Shown one piece after another: positions 47,490-56,943 of a DNA stretch of 64,000 bases. The stretch's first letter is position 1. The number at the start of each line of letters is the position of its first letter. The DNA is taken from the NCBI RefSeq assembly GCF_023544445.1, contig NZ_JALPVJ010000018.1:62001-126000 (forward strand), written 5' to 3'. Source of the DNA: Actinoplanes sp. M2I2 (lineage in GTDB: Bacteria > Actinomycetota > Actinomycetes > Mycobacteriales > Micromonosporaceae). Position numbers and translations under genes: made by a program. Below the pieces are notes generated by a model. That model did not search any database. It had not been told where the DNA came from and was given only the letters and a program-made list of their open reading frames with translations.

Positions 47490-48569
47490 GAGGAAGGCGG
47501 CCATCAGCGCGAGGTGGACGCCGCCTTGCAGGACGTTGGCGCGTCCGGGGACGATCGTGAGCGTGCCGACCACGACGGTCAGGCCCAGCAGCACCATCTG
47601 GGTGCCGCCGAGACCGAGCAGCAGCGGACCCTCCAGCCAGATCATCGCGATGGCGATCGCCGGGATGGTCAGGCCGATGCTGGCCATCGCCGAGCCGATC
47701 GCCAGGTTCAGGCTCGTCTGCACGCGGTCGCGGGCGGCCGCGCGGACGGCCGCGATCGTCTCGGGCAGCAGCACCAGCAGGGCGATGACCACCCCGACCA
47801 CGGCCTGCGGGAGACCGATCGACTCCACGCCCGCCTCGATCGACGGGGAGACGCCCTTGGCCAGGCCGACCACCGCGACGAGGGCGACCATGAGGACCCC
47901 CAGGCTGGCCAGCGCGAGACGGCTGCTCGGCGGGTCGAGGTGCTCCTCCACGTCGATCACCTTGCCGCTCGACGTGATCGGCAGGAAGTAGTCGCGGTGG
48001 CGACGGGTCTGCACGGTGACGAAGAGGGCGTAGAGCGAGAGCGAGGCGACGGCGGCGAAGGCCAGTTGGGCCGGCGAGAACTGCGGACCGGGACGGCTCG
48101 TCGTGAAGCTCGGCACCACGAGGCTGAGCGTGGCGATGGTGGCGACCGTGGCGAACGCGCCGCCGGTGCCCTCCGCGTTGAAGACCGCGACGTGCCGACG
48201 CAGAGCGCCGACCAGCAGCGAGATGCCCAGCAGGCCGTTACAGGTGATCATCACGGCCGCGAAGACGGTGTCCCGGGCCAGCGACTGCGCCTTCTCCCCG
48301 CCGCTGATCATCAGAGTCACGATGAGGGCGACCTCGATGATGGTGACCGCGACGGCGAGGACGAGCGAACCGAACGGCTCCCCGACCCGGTGCGCGACGA
48401 CCTCGGCATGGTGGACGGCGGCCAGCACGGCGCCGCCGAGCAGGGCGGCGGCCACCACCACGACGAGCGGAGACAGGTCACGACCCCAGGTGAAGGCCAG
48501 AGTCACGATGGCGATGACCGGAACGAACACCGTCCACTGCGTGAGGTAGCTCCGAATCTTGGCGGCCAT
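47469..48569 (-). CDS. chaA: Ca2+/H+ antiporter (ChaA-like, CaCA superfamily)
   Basis: 366 residues with about eleven membrane segments. Both alpha-repeats of the cation/Ca2+ exchanger fold are visible: VGEPFGSLVLAVAVTIIEVALI in the first and VIALLVLLPETIAAVRAA in the second, each with the conserved glutamate. An internal cytosolic loop (FVTVQTRRHRDYFLP...) joins the halves. It would export Ca2+ (or Na+/K+) against protons. ATG 48567-48569. The stop lies within a 24-bp tandem repeat. Confidence 0.92.
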   Translation of the reverse strand: MAAKIRSYLTQWTVFVPVIAIVTLAFTWGRDLSPLVVVVAAALLGGAVLAAVHHAEVVAHRVGEPFGSLVLAVAVTIIEVALIVTLMISGGEKAQSLARDTVFAAVMITCNGLLGISLLVGALRRHVAVFNAEGTGGAFATVATIATLSLVVPSFTTSRPGPQFSPAQLAFAAVASLSLYALFVTVQTRRHRDYFLPITSSGKVIDVEEHLDPPSSRLALASLGVLMVALVAVVGLAKGVSPSIEAGVESIGLPQAVVGVVIALLVLLPETIAAVRAAARDRVQTSLNLAIGSAMASIGLTIPAIAIAMIWLEGPLLLGLGGTQMVLLGLTVVVGTLTIVPGRANVLQGGVHLALMAAFLFLAASP

Positions 48570-48615
48570 CAGGCAACTCTGTCAGACGCCACGGCGATCG
48601 GCGGCCCGGGCATGG

Positions 48616-48689
48616 TCATCCCGGCCACCGGTCATCCCGGCCGCCGGTCACCTCGGCCGCCGGGCATCCCGGCCGCCGGTCACCTCGCG
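48616..48689. repeat. 16-bp tandem repeat array, about 4.6 copies
   Basis: Units of the form GTCATCCCGGCCGCCG start at 48616, 48632, 48648 and 48664, with a partial fifth from 48680. Copies differ by one to three bases. It lies between the antiporter and reductase genes, 43 bases before the latter's ATG. Such arrays can change length between strains. Confidence 0.85.
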
Positions 48690-48731
48690 CTTCGCTGGGC
48701 GGGCTCGCCGTCGAAGCAGCAGGATGGAGAC

Positions 48732-49739
48732 ATGGCGTATGTGAACACCCAGGGCGAATTCACGCGGGACCAGCGGTACATCGCTACCCGGATCACCGAG
48801 GACGGCCGGGACGGCTTTCCGGTCGAGCCCGGGCGCTACCGCCTGGTGGTGGCGCGGGCCTGCCCGTGGGCCAACCGGGCGATCATCGTACGGCGGCTGC
48901 TCGGCCTCGAGGACGTGCTGTCGATGGGCATCGCCGGCCCGACCCACGACGAGCGCAGCTGGACGTTCGACCTGGACCCGGACGGCCGCGACCCGGTGCT
49001 CGGGATCGAACGGCTCCAGGAGGCCTTCTTCAAGCGGATCCCGGACTACGACAAGGGCATCACCGTGCCCGCGATCGTCGACGTGCCGACCGGGAAGGTG
49101 GTGACGAACGACTTCGCGCAGATGACCATCGACCTGTCGCTGGAGTGGAAGCGCCATCACCGCGAGGGCGCGCCCCAGCTCTATCCGGAGGAGCTGCGCG
49201 ACCAGATCGACAAAACCAACAAGTTCGTCTTCGCCGACGTCAACAACGGCGTCTACCGGGCCGGCTTCGCCGGGACCCAAGAGGCCTACGAGAAGGCGTA
49301 CGACCGGCTCTTCGCCCGGCTCGACCAGCTGTCGGACCTGCTGAGCGGCCAGCGATACCTCGTCGGCGACACGATCACCGAGGCGGACGTGCGGCTGTTC
49401 ACGACGCTGGCCCGCTTCGACGCGGCCTACCACGGGCACTTCAAGTGCAACCGCAGCAAGCTGACCGAGATGCCGGTCCTGTGGGCGTACGCCCGGGATC
49501 TGTTCCAGACGCCCGGCTTCGGCGACACGATCGACTTCGTCGACATCAAGAAGCACTACTACATCGTCCACAAGGACATCAATCCCACCCAGATCGTCCC
49601 CAAGGGTCCCGACCTGAGCGGCTGGCTGACACCGCACGACCGCGAGAAGCTGGGCGGCCGCCCCTTCGGCGACGGCACTCCCCCGCCGCCTGTGGAGCCG
49701 GCCGAGCGTGTGCCCGCGGGCCACGGCGCCGACGGCTGA
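48732..49739 (+). CDS. Glutathionyl-hydroquinone reductase-like (Xi-class GST) protein
   Basis: 335 residues. Thioredoxin-fold N-terminus with the catalytic CPWANR motif, then TNDFAQMTIDL and an all-helical C-terminal domain (YLVGDTITEADVRLFTTLARFDAAYHGHFKCN) typical of Xi-class enzymes that reduce glutathionyl-hydroquinones. Because actinobacteria generally use mycothiol, the physiological thiol may be mycothiol. ATG 48732 follows GGATGGAGAC. It converges on the NAD(P)-binding protein gene. Confidence 0.9.
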   Translation: MAYVNTQGEFTRDQRYIATRITEDGRDGFPVEPGRYRLVVARACPWANRAIIVRRLLGLEDVLSMGIAGPTHDERSWTFDLDPDGRDPVLGIERLQEAFFKRIPDYDKGITVPAIVDVPTGKVVTNDFAQMTIDLSLEWKRHHREGAPQLYPEELRDQIDKTNKFVFADVNNGVYRAGFAGTQEAYEKAYDRLFARLDQLSDLLSGQRYLVGDTITEADVRLFTTLARFDAAYHGHFKCNRSKLTEMPVLWAYARDLFQTPGFGDTIDFVDIKKHYYIVHKDINPTQIVPKGPDLSGWLTPHDREKLGGRPFGDGTPPPPVEPAERVPAGHGADG

Positions 49740-49751
49740 CGCCCGGACGGA

Positions 49752-50396
49752 TCAGCGCAGGTCGGCGTTCTCGACGATGTGATCGGGGAAGCCGACGCGG
49801 GCGGCGCGCAGCATGGCCTGGCCGACGCGGTCGGTGGTGGTGACGTATTTCGGGGCGATGCGCTCGAGCAGCGGGATCAGCGGTCCGGCCGCGGTGTAGA
49901 TCGCGTTGTACCAGCCGGTCTTCGAGCGGACCCCGCGCGTCGGCTGGATCAGGCCGGGACGGAACGCGTAGCCGTTGGGCAGCAGCTCGATGATGTCGCG
50001 CTCGGCCCGGCCCTTGACGCGGGCCCACATCTGGCGGCCCCGCACGTTGGTGCCGGCCCCCGAGACGTACACGAAGGTGGTCTGGGGGTCGAGGCCGGCG
50101 AACGTGCGCGCGGCGGCCATCGGGTAGTCGTAGGAGACCCGGGTGTAGGCCGCCTCGTCCAGGCCGACCGATGAGACACCCAGGCAGTAGAAACACGCGT
50201 CGTACCCGCGCAGTTCGTCGATGATCGGCGTCAGATCGGCGAAATCTTCCAGCTTCACCTCGCGCAACCGGGGATGCGAGACCCCGGTCGGCGTGCGGAT
50301 CACGGCCAGCACCTGCTCGACGTCGGGCGCGACCAGGCTCTCGCGCAGGACGCCCTGGCCGACCATGCCGGTCGATCCGAAGATGACGACCCTCAT
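49752..50396 (-). CDS. NAD(P)-binding Rossmann-fold protein (atypical SDR, YbjT-like)
   Basis: 214 residues beginning MRVVIFGSTGMVGQGVL, the dinucleotide-binding motif GxTGxxG. YDACFYCLGVSSVGLDEAAYTRVSYDYP and FVYVSGAGTN follow, as in small atypical short-chain dehydrogenase-like proteins. No catalytic YxxxK is present (the segment reads WARVKGRAE), so it may bind NADP or serve as a sensor and not a dehydrogenase. ATG 50394-50396 follows GAGGGGG. Confidence 0.82.
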   Translation of the reverse strand: MRVVIFGSTGMVGQGVLRESLVAPDVEQVLAVIRTPTGVSHPRLREVKLEDFADLTPIIDELRGYDACFYCLGVSSVGLDEAAYTRVSYDYPMAAARTFAGLDPQTTFVYVSGAGTNVRGRQMWARVKGRAERDIIELLPNGYAFRPGLIQPTRGVRSKTGWYNAIYTAAGPLIPLLERIAPKYVTTTDRVGQAMLRAARVGFPDHIVENADLR

Positions 50397-50496
50397 CGTT
50401 CCCCCTCAGTGAGCTCGGCTTCCGATCATTTCACCGGCTGTCCCGGACGCGAGCGGGGGCGGGGAAATTGTCGTACCTCCGGCCTAGGGTTTTCCC

Positions 50497-53268
50497 GTGA
50501 CCGCAGAACGATGGCCGGCCGCCCAGGTCGAGACGCTCGCCCCCGATCCTCCGTCGGTGCGGGCGGCGCGAGCTTTGTCCGCCCGATCCGCGTGGTCGGT
50601 CACCGGGCGGCTCGACGACATCCTGTGGGGGCAGTGCCGCTCGTACCAGGTCTGCGTCGATCTGACCGGTCCGGCCTTCAAGTGCTCGTGCCCGAGTCGC
50701 AAGATTCCCTGCAAGCATGCCCTCGGCCTCCTGCTGCTCTGGGCCGAGTCCGATGTGTCGGATTCCCCGCCGGCCGATTTCGCCCGCGAATGGCAGGCGG
50801 CACGGGCAGCCCGCGCCGTCGCCAAGCCCAAGACCACGTCGACGCCCGATCCGGCCGCCGCGGCCAAGCGGGTCGAGCAGCGCGCCGAGCGGGTCGCGGG
50901 CGGCATGACCGAGCTGCGCCGCTGGCTCGACGATCAGATCCGGCAGGGCCTGGCCGGGGCGCAACGCGGCGGCCACCAGCCGTTCGAGGCGATGGCCGCC
51001 CGCCTGGTCGACGCGCAGGCGCCCACCGCGGCCAACGCTGTGCGGCGGCTCGGTTCGATCGCCGGCATCGGGCCGCACTGGGCCGATCGGCTGCTCGGCG
51101 AGCTGGCCCTGCTGAGGCTGCTCGTCTCGGGCTACGAGCGCCTGGCCGAGCTGCCGCCCGAGCTGGCCGCCACCGTGCGCAGCCGCATCGGCTTCCCGGT
51201 GGCCACCGACGACGTGCTGGCCGGCCCGCGCGTCACCGACCGATGGCAGGTGCTCGGCCAGGTCGAGGTCGACGACGGCGCGCTGACCACGCGGCGCACG
51301 TGGCTGCGCGGCTCGGCGCAGGGCCGGTTCGCTCTGGTGCTCGCGTTCGCGGCGCCCGGCCAGCCGCTGATCTCCGATCTCGTCCCCGGCACCGAGTTCC
51401 GCGGCGAGCTCGCCTTCTACCCGGGTTCCGCCCCGCTCCGGGCGCTGGTCGCCGAGCGGGTCAGCGCCGTCGAACCGTTCGGCGAGCCCGACGGCGCCGC
51501 CGGGCTGACCGAGGCCCTCGCCGGCTACAGCTCGACCGTCGCCGCCGAGCCGTGGCGCTACGACGCTCCTGTGCTGCTCGCCGGGGTTGTCCCGGCCGCC
51601 GACGGCTGGCTGGTCGACCGCGCCGGCGCGGCCCTCCCGCTCGCGGCCGGCCATCGCGAGCCGTGGTGGCTGCTGGCCGCGGCCGGCGGACGTCCCGCGA
51701 CCGTGGCCGCCGAGTGGTCACCCACCGGCCTGCGGCCGCTCGCCGCCTGGGTCGACGGCGCGTTCGTCGCGGCCGCTCCCCCGGTGCCCGATCCCGGCGC
51801 CCCGCGTCACGCCGAGCTGCCGCCCGAGTTGCTGGCCGCCGCGCTGGTCGGCACCAATCGCCGGCCTTGGACGGGCCGGGCCGCGCTGCTCGACGCGGCT
51901 GCCGTCGCGCTCACCCGGCGACGGGCCGGCGTGCTGCCCGGCTCCGGTCGCGAGGCCGTGCCGGCCGCCCCGGACGAGACCGACGCGCCCTTGCCCGCCG
52001 CAGCCGGAGCCCGCCTTCAGCGCATTCTCGGCGCCGGCGTTCCCGGCGGCGCCCAGCTCGCCCAGGAGCTGCTGTCCCAGTGGCTCGCCGCCGCGGCCGA
52101 GCGGGGCGGGCACGTGCCGCCGACGGCTCTGCCGGCGTTGCTCGAGGCCGGCCGGCGCAACTCGATCGTCCGTCCGGCGCTGGCCCGGGTCGCCGGGCGC
52201 CGGGGCGCCTGGCTGGCCGGCATGCGTGCCGACTGGCGCTGGCTGCGGGACGAGACGCCGGTGGCCGTGGTCCTCCCCGACTGGCACACCGGCAGCTCGG
52301 GCGAACGCCTCGGCCACCTGACCGAGTTGCGGGCGACCGACCCGGCTCAGGCCCGTGAGCTGCTCGAGAGCACGTGGGCCGAGGAGTCCTCGGACGACCG
52401 CGCCCGGTTCCTCGGGGCGCTGGCCACCGGGCTCTCCCCGGCCGACGACCCGTTCCTCGAGCGAGCGCTCGACGACCGGCGCAAAGAGGTCCGCGAGGCC
52501 GCGCTCGACCTGCTCCGGCGCTTGCCCGGCTCGCAGGTGCGGGGCCGGATGGCCGAGCGCGCCCTGGCTCTGGTGCGGCGTGAGCGCCGGCTGCTGGGCG
52601 CCGACCGGCTCGTGGTGACACCGCCCGAGGAGCTCGACCCCGCCCTGCGCCGCGACGGCGTGGCCTCGACGCCCGCGCGAGGCATCGGGGTGAGCGCCTG
52701 GCTGCTCGAGGAGATCGTCGCCGGCGCTCCACTCGACATCTGGTCCGATCCGGCGACGATGCTGCGGCTGGCGCGCGGCAACGACTGGGAGACACCGTTG
52801 CTGCACGGCTGGGCCAAGGCCGCGGTCGTGCAGGAAGACGTCGTCTGGGCCGCCGCACTGCTCCGCGAGGCGTCCGGGGCGTTGCGGGAGTCCGTCCGCT
52901 GGGATCTGCATCTCGTGCTGCCGGCCGACGTGCTCGGCCGCCTCGCAGCCGACGCGCTGCGCCGCGACGACGGGCTGGCCACGCGTCTGCTCGCCCTGCA
53001 TCCGGGTCACTGGCCCGAGGAGCTTTCCGTCGCGGTTCTCGAGACCATCGCCCACCGTGCCCGCACCGACCGGCACAGCTGGCAGCTGGGCGAGCTGTGC
53101 CGCGCGGCCGCGCTGTCCATGCCCCCCGACTACGCCGATCTCGTCGGCCGCCTGGCCCTGCAACTCGACCAGGAGCCGGCCGACCCCTCCCGGGTCCGCC
53201 CGGTCGCCGATCTGGCCCGCACCCTGACCTTCCGCCGCGAGATGGTGGACGAGCTCCGAGCCGCCTGA
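50497..53268 (+). CDS. SWIM zinc-finger protein of the MoxR/VWA module
   Basis: 923 residues. The SWIM motif is Cys63-x-Cys65-x6-Cys72-x-His74 (KCSCPSRKIPCKH), a zinc-binding element thought to mediate DNA or protein contact. The rest is mostly alpha-helical with HEAT-like stretches near 670-720 (ALDDRRKEVREAALDLLRRL). GTG 50497 starts the frame. It is the first gene of a four-gene plus-strand series; the next gene begins 89 bases on. Role unknown; conservation with the MoxR, DUF5682 and VWA genes is the best clue. Confidence 0.85.
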   Translation: MTAERWPAAQVETLAPDPPSVRAARALSARSAWSVTGRLDDILWGQCRSYQVCVDLTGPAFKCSCPSRKIPCKHALGLLLLWAESDVSDSPPADFAREWQAARAARAVAKPKTTSTPDPAAAAKRVEQRAERVAGGMTELRRWLDDQIRQGLAGAQRGGHQPFEAMAARLVDAQAPTAANAVRRLGSIAGIGPHWADRLLGELALLRLLVSGYERLAELPPELAATVRSRIGFPVATDDVLAGPRVTDRWQVLGQVEVDDGALTTRRTWLRGSAQGRFALVLAFAAPGQPLISDLVPGTEFRGELAFYPGSAPLRALVAERVSAVEPFGEPDGAAGLTEALAGYSSTVAAEPWRYDAPVLLAGVVPAADGWLVDRAGAALPLAAGHREPWWLLAAAGGRPATVAAEWSPTGLRPLAAWVDGAFVAAAPPVPDPGAPRHAELPPELLAAALVGTNRRPWTGRAALLDAAAVALTRRRAGVLPGSGREAVPAAPDETDAPLPAAAGARLQRILGAGVPGGAQLAQELLSQWLAAAAERGGHVPPTALPALLEAGRRNSIVRPALARVAGRRGAWLAGMRADWRWLRDETPVAVVLPDWHTGSSGERLGHLTELRATDPAQARELLESTWAEESSDDRARFLGALATGLSPADDPFLERALDDRRKEVREAALDLLRRLPGSQVRGRMAERALALVRRERRLLGADRLVVTPPEELDPALRRDGVASTPARGIGVSAWLLEEIVAGAPLDIWSDPATMLRLARGNDWETPLLHGWAKAAVVQEDVVWAAALLREASGALRESVRWDLHLVLPADVLGRLAADALRRDDGLATRLLALHPGHWPEELSVAVLETIAHRARTDRHSWQLGELCRAAALSMPPDYADLVGRLALQLDQEPADPSRVRPVADLARTLTFRREMVDELRAA

Positions 53269-53357
53269 CCAGCACCATCCACACTGGACCACGACCACCG
53301 ATTTTTGTCAGAGGCGGGCGATAGCCTTCGGCTCTGGCGAAGACCAAGGAGTTTCAC

Positions 53358-54419
53358 GTGACCGCACTGCGCCCGCACGCCGAGGATCAGTACGCCGAGG
53401 AGCTGGCCCTGCTGGCCTCGACCGACGATCGGCCCCGCCCGCCCGGGTGGCGCCTCTCCCCGCAGGCCGTGGTGACCTATCTGCTCGGCGACGGAGCCAA
53501 GATCACCCCGAAGTACGTGGGACCGCGCCGCCTCATGGAGGTCGCTGTCTCCACGCTCGTGACCGACCGCGCGCTGCTGCTGCTCGGCGTTCCCGGCACG
53601 GCCAAGACCTGGGTCTCCGAGCACCTCGCGGCCGCCGTCTCCGGCGACTCCACGCTGCTCGTGCAGGGCACCGCCGGCACGGCCGAGGAGGCTATCCGCT
53701 ACGGGTGGAATTACGCCCGCCTGATCGCCGAGGGCCCGACCGAGGCCGCGCTCGTGCCCAGCCCGATCATGCGGGCGATGCAGACCGGCACGATCGCCCG
53801 GCTCGAGGAGCTGACCCGCGTGCCGTCCGACGTGCAGGACGCGCTCATCACGATCCTCTCGGAGAAGACGCTGCCGGTGTCCGAGCTCAACACCGAGGTG
53901 CAGGCGCAACGCGGCTTCAACCTGATCGCCACCGCCAACGACCGCGACCGGGGGGTCAACGAGCTGTCCAGCGCGCTGCGCCGCCGGTTCAACACGGTCG
54001 TGCTGCCGGTGCCCGCCTCGGCCGACGACGAGGTCGACATCGTCGCGCGCCGGGTCGCCCAGCTGGGCCGCTCGCTCGACCTGCCCGAGGTCCCGGCCGC
54101 GCTCGACGAGATCCGCCGGGTCGTCACGATCTTCCGCGAGCTGCGCGGCGGTCTCACCGAGGACGGCCGCACCAAGCTCAAGTCGCCCACCGGCACGCTT
54201 TCCACGGCCGAGGCGATCTCGGTGATCACCAGTGGCATGGCGCTGGCGGCTCACTTCGGCGACGGCCGCCTGCACCCCGGCGACGTGGCCTCCGGCATCG
54301 TCGGCGCCGTCATCAAGGACCCGGTCTCCGACGGTGTCGTCTGGCGGGAATACCTCGAGACCGTGGTGCGGGAGAGGACCGACTGGCGCGATTTCTACCG
54401 GGCCGCCCGCGATGCCTGA
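53358..54419 (+). CDS. MoxR-family AAA+ ATPase
   Basis: 353 residues. Walker A GVPGTAKT (77-84), followed by sensor and Walker B segments (GTIARLEELTRVPSDVQDALITILSEKTLP), Asn-containing sensor 1 (FNLIATANDRDRGVNELSSALRRRF with the arginine finger). MoxR ATPases remodel or chaperone partner complexes, usually with a VWA protein; the partner here is encoded at 56940. GTG 53358 follows AAGGAG. The end overlaps the start of the DUF5682 gene by eight bases. Confidence 0.92.
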   Translation: MTALRPHAEDQYAEELALLASTDDRPRPPGWRLSPQAVVTYLLGDGAKITPKYVGPRRLMEVAVSTLVTDRALLLLGVPGTAKTWVSEHLAAAVSGDSTLLVQGTAGTAEEAIRYGWNYARLIAEGPTEAALVPSPIMRAMQTGTIARLEELTRVPSDVQDALITILSEKTLPVSELNTEVQAQRGFNLIATANDRDRGVNELSSALRRRFNTVVLPVPASADDEVDIVARRVAQLGRSLDLPEVPAALDEIRRVVTIFRELRGGLTEDGRTKLKSPTGTLSTAEAISVITSGMALAAHFGDGRLHPGDVASGIVGAVIKDPVSDGVVWREYLETVVRERTDWRDFYRAARDA

Positions 54420-56943
54420 GCGGCTCTACGGCATCCGGCACCACGGTCCGGGTTCGGCCCGGGCGGTGGTGCAGGAGCTCGAACGGCAACCGCCCGACGT
54501 GCTGCTCGTCGAGGGCCCGCCCGAGGCCGATGCGCTGGTGCGCTGGGTGGCCGACGCCGGGCTGGAGCCACCGGTGGCTCTGCTCGGTTACGCGTCGGAC
54601 GATCCCCGACGGGCGGCGTTCTGGCCGTTCGCGGTCTTCTCGCCCGAGTGGCAGGCGATCCGGTGGGCGGTCGAGCGCGGCGTGCCGGTGCGCTTCTTCG
54701 ACCTGCCGTTCGCCTACCGCCTGAGCGGCGACGCCCGGCCGGCCGCGCCGGTCCGGCCCGCGCCCGACGCCGAGCTTCCACCGGCGTCGCCCCAGGCCGA
54801 GCTTCCACCGGCGTCGCCCGAGGCCGACGGCGATCCCGCCGACGACGAGCGCGGTGAAAGCACTGACCCCGGGTCAGGCGCCGACTCTCCCGGAGCGGCC
54901 GACAACGCTCCAAGGGCCGATGACAACGCGCCTTCGGCCGCCGCTGAAGCCTCGGAAGGCGAGCCGGGCGCAAACACGCCGGTCGGCAACACGCCGGGTC
55001 AGAGCGGCCCAGGCCGTAGCGGGCCTAGCGAAGGCGGGCCGGACGAAAACGGGCCGGACGAAAACGGGCTCGAGGAGCCGGCGATGCCGCTGCGGCCGGT
55101 GGACCCGATCGGGGAGTTGGCCGCCGCGGCCGGTTACGACGATCCGGAGCGGTGGTGGGAGGACGTCGTCGAGCATCGGGGGATGCCGGCGTTCGAGGCG
55201 ATCGCCGAGGCGATGACGGCGATCCGCGACCAGTCGCCCGAGGACCCCGACGACCTGGTGCGCGAGGCATACATGCGGACCGTGCTGCGCGAGGTGCGCA
55301 AGAAGTACGAAGACATCGCCGTCGTGTGCGGGGCCTGGCACGTGCCCGCCCTCGCCCGCAAGGTCGCCGTCAAGGACGACACCGCGCTCCTCAAGGGCCG
55401 CCGGAAGGCCAAAGTGGACTTCACCTGGGTGCCGTGGACCTACGGCCGGCTGGCGTCGTGGTCGGGTTACGGCGCGGGTGTCAGCTCCCCGGGGTGGTAT
55501 CACCACCTGTTCACCTCGGCCGACGAGGTGGTGCCGCGCTGGCTGGTCGACGCGGCCGGGGTGCTCCGCTCCGAGGGCGTGCCGACCTCCTCCGCGCACG
55601 TCATCGAAGCGACCCGGCTGGCCGAGGCGCTGGCCACCCTGCGGGGACGCCCCCTCGCGGGGCTGGCCGAGGTCACCGAGGCCGCCGAGTCGGTCATGTG
55701 CGACGGGGAGCCGCTGCGGGTCGAGCTGATCACCCGGAAGCTCGTCGTCGGTGAGCGCCTCGGCGGGGTGCCCGACGACATGCCCGCCGTACCGCTGGCC
55801 AAGGACCTCGCCACCCAGCAGCGCGCGGCCCGGCTCAAGCCGGAGGCGCTGGAACGCGCCCTCGACCTCGACCTGCGCAAGGAGACCGACCTGCGGCGCA
55901 GCCGGCTGCTGCACAGGTTGCGCACGATCAAGGTGCCGTGGGGTGAGCCGGAAACGACGCGGCGGGGCACCGGCACCTTCCGCGAGGAGTGGCGGTTGCG
56001 GTGGCAGCCCGAGTTCGCCATCCGCCTCGTCGAGGGCAGCATGTACGGCACCACGGTGGCCGCTGCGGCGACGGCCAAGGTGGTGCGGGCGGCCGACCGG
56101 GCCGAGACGCTCGCCGATGTCACCGCGCTGGTCGAGACGTGTCTGCTCGCCGATCTTTCGGACGCCTACCCCCGGGTGCTGGCCGCCCTCGATGTCCGGG
56201 CCGCGCTCGACGCCGACGTGAACCACCTGATGGCGGCGATCCCCGCGCTCGCCCGCACCCTGCGGTACGGCGACGTGCGGCGTACGGATGTGGCCGGACT
56301 GGCCGCGGTGACCGCCAGTCTGCTGGGCCGGGCCTGTGCCGGGCTGCCCTCGGCCGTGGGCTCGCTGTCGGACGAGGCGGCCAAGGTGCTGCGGGACCGC
56401 GTCGACGGGGTGCACGGTGCGGTCGGCCTGCTCGACGACGCCGACCTGCGCGAACGCTGGCTGTCCACGCTGGCCTCGCTGACCGGGCGGGCCGACCTGC
56501 ACGGTCTGCTGGCCGGGCGGCTGACCCGCCTGCTGCTCGACGCCGGACGCCTCGACGGCGCCGAGGTGCGTCGCCGGCTGCGACTGCCGTTGACCGTCGG
56601 CACGCCGCCGGCCCACGCGGCCGCCTGGGTCGAGGGCTTCCTGTCCGGCGGCGGGCTGCTGCTCGTGCACGACGACGCGCTGCTGGAACTGCTCGACGAC
56701 TGGCTCGCCGACATCCCGGCGGACGCTTTCGACGACGTGCTGCCGTTGCTGCGCCGCACGTTCGGGGCGTTCGAGGCCGGCGAGCGGCGGGCGATCGGTG
56801 AGCGGCTGGCCGGTCCGCGGGCCGCGGGCGACGCGTCGGCCGACGGTGGGCTCGGCTTCGACCCGGCCCGGGCCGACCTGGTGCTGCCCACGCTCAGCGC
56901 CCTGCTGGGCCACGAGATCACCGCATCCGGGGAGGCGCGATGA
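54412..56943 (+). CDS. DUF5682 family protein
   Basis: 843 residues. An N-terminal TraB/EreA-like domain begins YGIRHHGPGSARAVVQEL and LLVEGPPEAD (about 1-105), then a disordered acidic/Pro/Gly linker (107-223) with DNA repeats of the PPASP and GPDEN type, and the second part of the domain with WHVPAL and KKYEDIAVVCGAWHVPALARK. The long C-terminal half is helical. The fold belongs with enzymes such as erythromycin esterase, but catalysis is not proved. ATG 54412 lies within the end of the MoxR gene. Translational coupling on both sides suggests a stoichiometric complex. Confidence 0.85.
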   Translation: MPERLYGIRHHGPGSARAVVQELERQPPDVLLVEGPPEADALVRWVADAGLEPPVALLGYASDDPRRAAFWPFAVFSPEWQAIRWAVERGVPVRFFDLPFAYRLSGDARPAAPVRPAPDAELPPASPQAELPPASPEADGDPADDERGESTDPGSGADSPGAADNAPRADDNAPSAAAEASEGEPGANTPVGNTPGQSGPGRSGPSEGGPDENGPDENGLEEPAMPLRPVDPIGELAAAAGYDDPERWWEDVVEHRGMPAFEAIAEAMTAIRDQSPEDPDDLVREAYMRTVLREVRKKYEDIAVVCGAWHVPALARKVAVKDDTALLKGRRKAKVDFTWVPWTYGRLASWSGYGAGVSSPGWYHHLFTSADEVVPRWLVDAAGVLRSEGVPTSSAHVIEATRLAEALATLRGRPLAGLAEVTEAAESVMCDGEPLRVELITRKLVVGERLGGVPDDMPAVPLAKDLATQQRAARLKPEALERALDLDLRKETDLRRSRLLHRLRTIKVPWGEPETTRRGTGTFREEWRLRWQPEFAIRLVEGSMYGTTVAAAATAKVVRAADRAETLADVTALVETCLLADLSDAYPRVLAALDVRAALDADVNHLMAAIPALARTLRYGDVRRTDVAGLAAVTASLLGRACAGLPSAVGSLSDEAAKVLRDRVDGVHGAVGLLDDADLRERWLSTLASLTGRADLHGLLAGRLTRLLLDAGRLDGAEVRRRLRLPLTVGTPPAHAAAWVEGFLSGGGLLLVHDDALLELLDDWLADIPADAFDDVLPLLRRTFGAFEAGERRAIGERLAGPRAAGDASADGGLGFDPARADLVLPTLSALLGHEITASGEAR

